From the NCBI GenBank assembly GCA_015657535.1, contig JADHZB010001469.1:1-17093 (forward strand): DNA of 17,093 nt, written 5' to 3'. Source of the stretch: Nephromyces sp. MM_2019. Taxonomy: Eukaryota > Apicomplexa > Aconoidasida > Nephromycida. Of this stretch, positions 16,852 through 17,093 are shown one piece after another. The notes under the pieces were generated by a model, which did no database searches, was not told where the DNA came from, and saw only the letters and a program-made list of their open reading frames with translations. The position numbers and the translations under genes are program-made. Each line of letters starts with the position of its first letter. Positions within the stretch are counted from its first letter, which is position 1.

Positions 16852-17093
16852 GCAGATTCACACCTTCTCTTCTCATCTCTCCACCGCAGATTCACACCTT
16901 CTCTTCTCCTCTCTCCACTGCAGATTCACACCTTCTCTTCTCCTCTCTCCACTGCAGATTCACACCTTCTCTTCTCATCTCTCCACCGCAGATTCACACC
17001 TTCTCTTCTCATCTCTCCACTGCAGATTCACACCTTCTCTTCTCATCTCTCAACCGCCCCCCACCTTCTCTTCTCATCTCTCCACCGCCCCCC
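16852..17093. repeat. 34-bp pyrimidine-rich tandem array running to the window edge
   Basis: Units of GCAGATTCACACCTTCTCTTC with a TC-rich remainder start at 16852, 16886, 16920, 16954, 16988 and 17022 (period exactly 34). Two modified units follow at 17056 and 17087, in which GCAGATTC is replaced by GCCCCCC. Variation is limited to A/C in CTC(A/C)TCTC and C/T before GCAG. A period of 34 is not a multiple of three, so this is not an in-frame coding repeat. The end of the array is not seen. Confidence 0.95.

Overview
The window looks like nuclear DNA of a plastid-bearing protist. An apicomplexan is most likely, possibly a coccidian, but I cannot name a genus. The main reasons are three genes interrupted by GT-AG introns, very repeat-rich non-coding DNA, and an isoprenoid-pathway enzyme (IspD) whose N-terminus reads as a signal peptide followed by a basic, serine-rich transit region, the bipartite leader used to reach an apicoplast-type plastid. 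Chromerids or other algae with secondary plastids are not excluded.

Three genes are supported. (1) Sec13, minus strand, exons 1499-1010 and 711-1, cut by the window edge a few residues before its end; it is a COPII-coat and nuclear-pore beta-propeller. (2) An unnamed plus-strand gene, exons 5260-6049 and 6304-6428, encoding about 304 residues with a presequence-like N-terminus, one membrane helix and a ubiquitin-like C-terminal domain. (3) IspD, minus strand, exons 10284-9745 and 9270-8584, 408 residues, the MEP-pathway cytidylyltransferase. They do not form an operon or share a pathway: coat/pore, probable organelle membrane, and plastid isoprenoid synthesis.

Between them lie long strand-biased (CA)n- and (TG)n-rich stretches (about 2.5-5.0 kb, 6.4-7.9 kb and 8.1-8.6 kb). 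Unique islands inside these may be exons of unidentified genes; I list two low-confidence candidates. From about 10.3 kb to the end no convincing gene is visible. That part holds several tandem arrays: a GATGAA microsatellite, a 74-bp duplication, a compound (CA)n minisatellite of five units, an 89-bp repeat of about 3.3 copies, a 10-bp repeat, and a 34-bp pyrimidine-rich array running to the edge.

The most unusual signals are: (a) all six supported exons have C/CA/CT-rich DNA on their left and G/TG/GA-rich DNA on their right on the plus strand, whichever strand codes, so every intron reads TG/G-rich to CA/C-rich in the sense direction; (b) two tandem arrays whose units resemble splice sites, one a string of 20-nt mini-exons on the minus strand and one a string of 3' splice sites on the plus strand; (c) the membrane-anchored ubiquitin-like protein.
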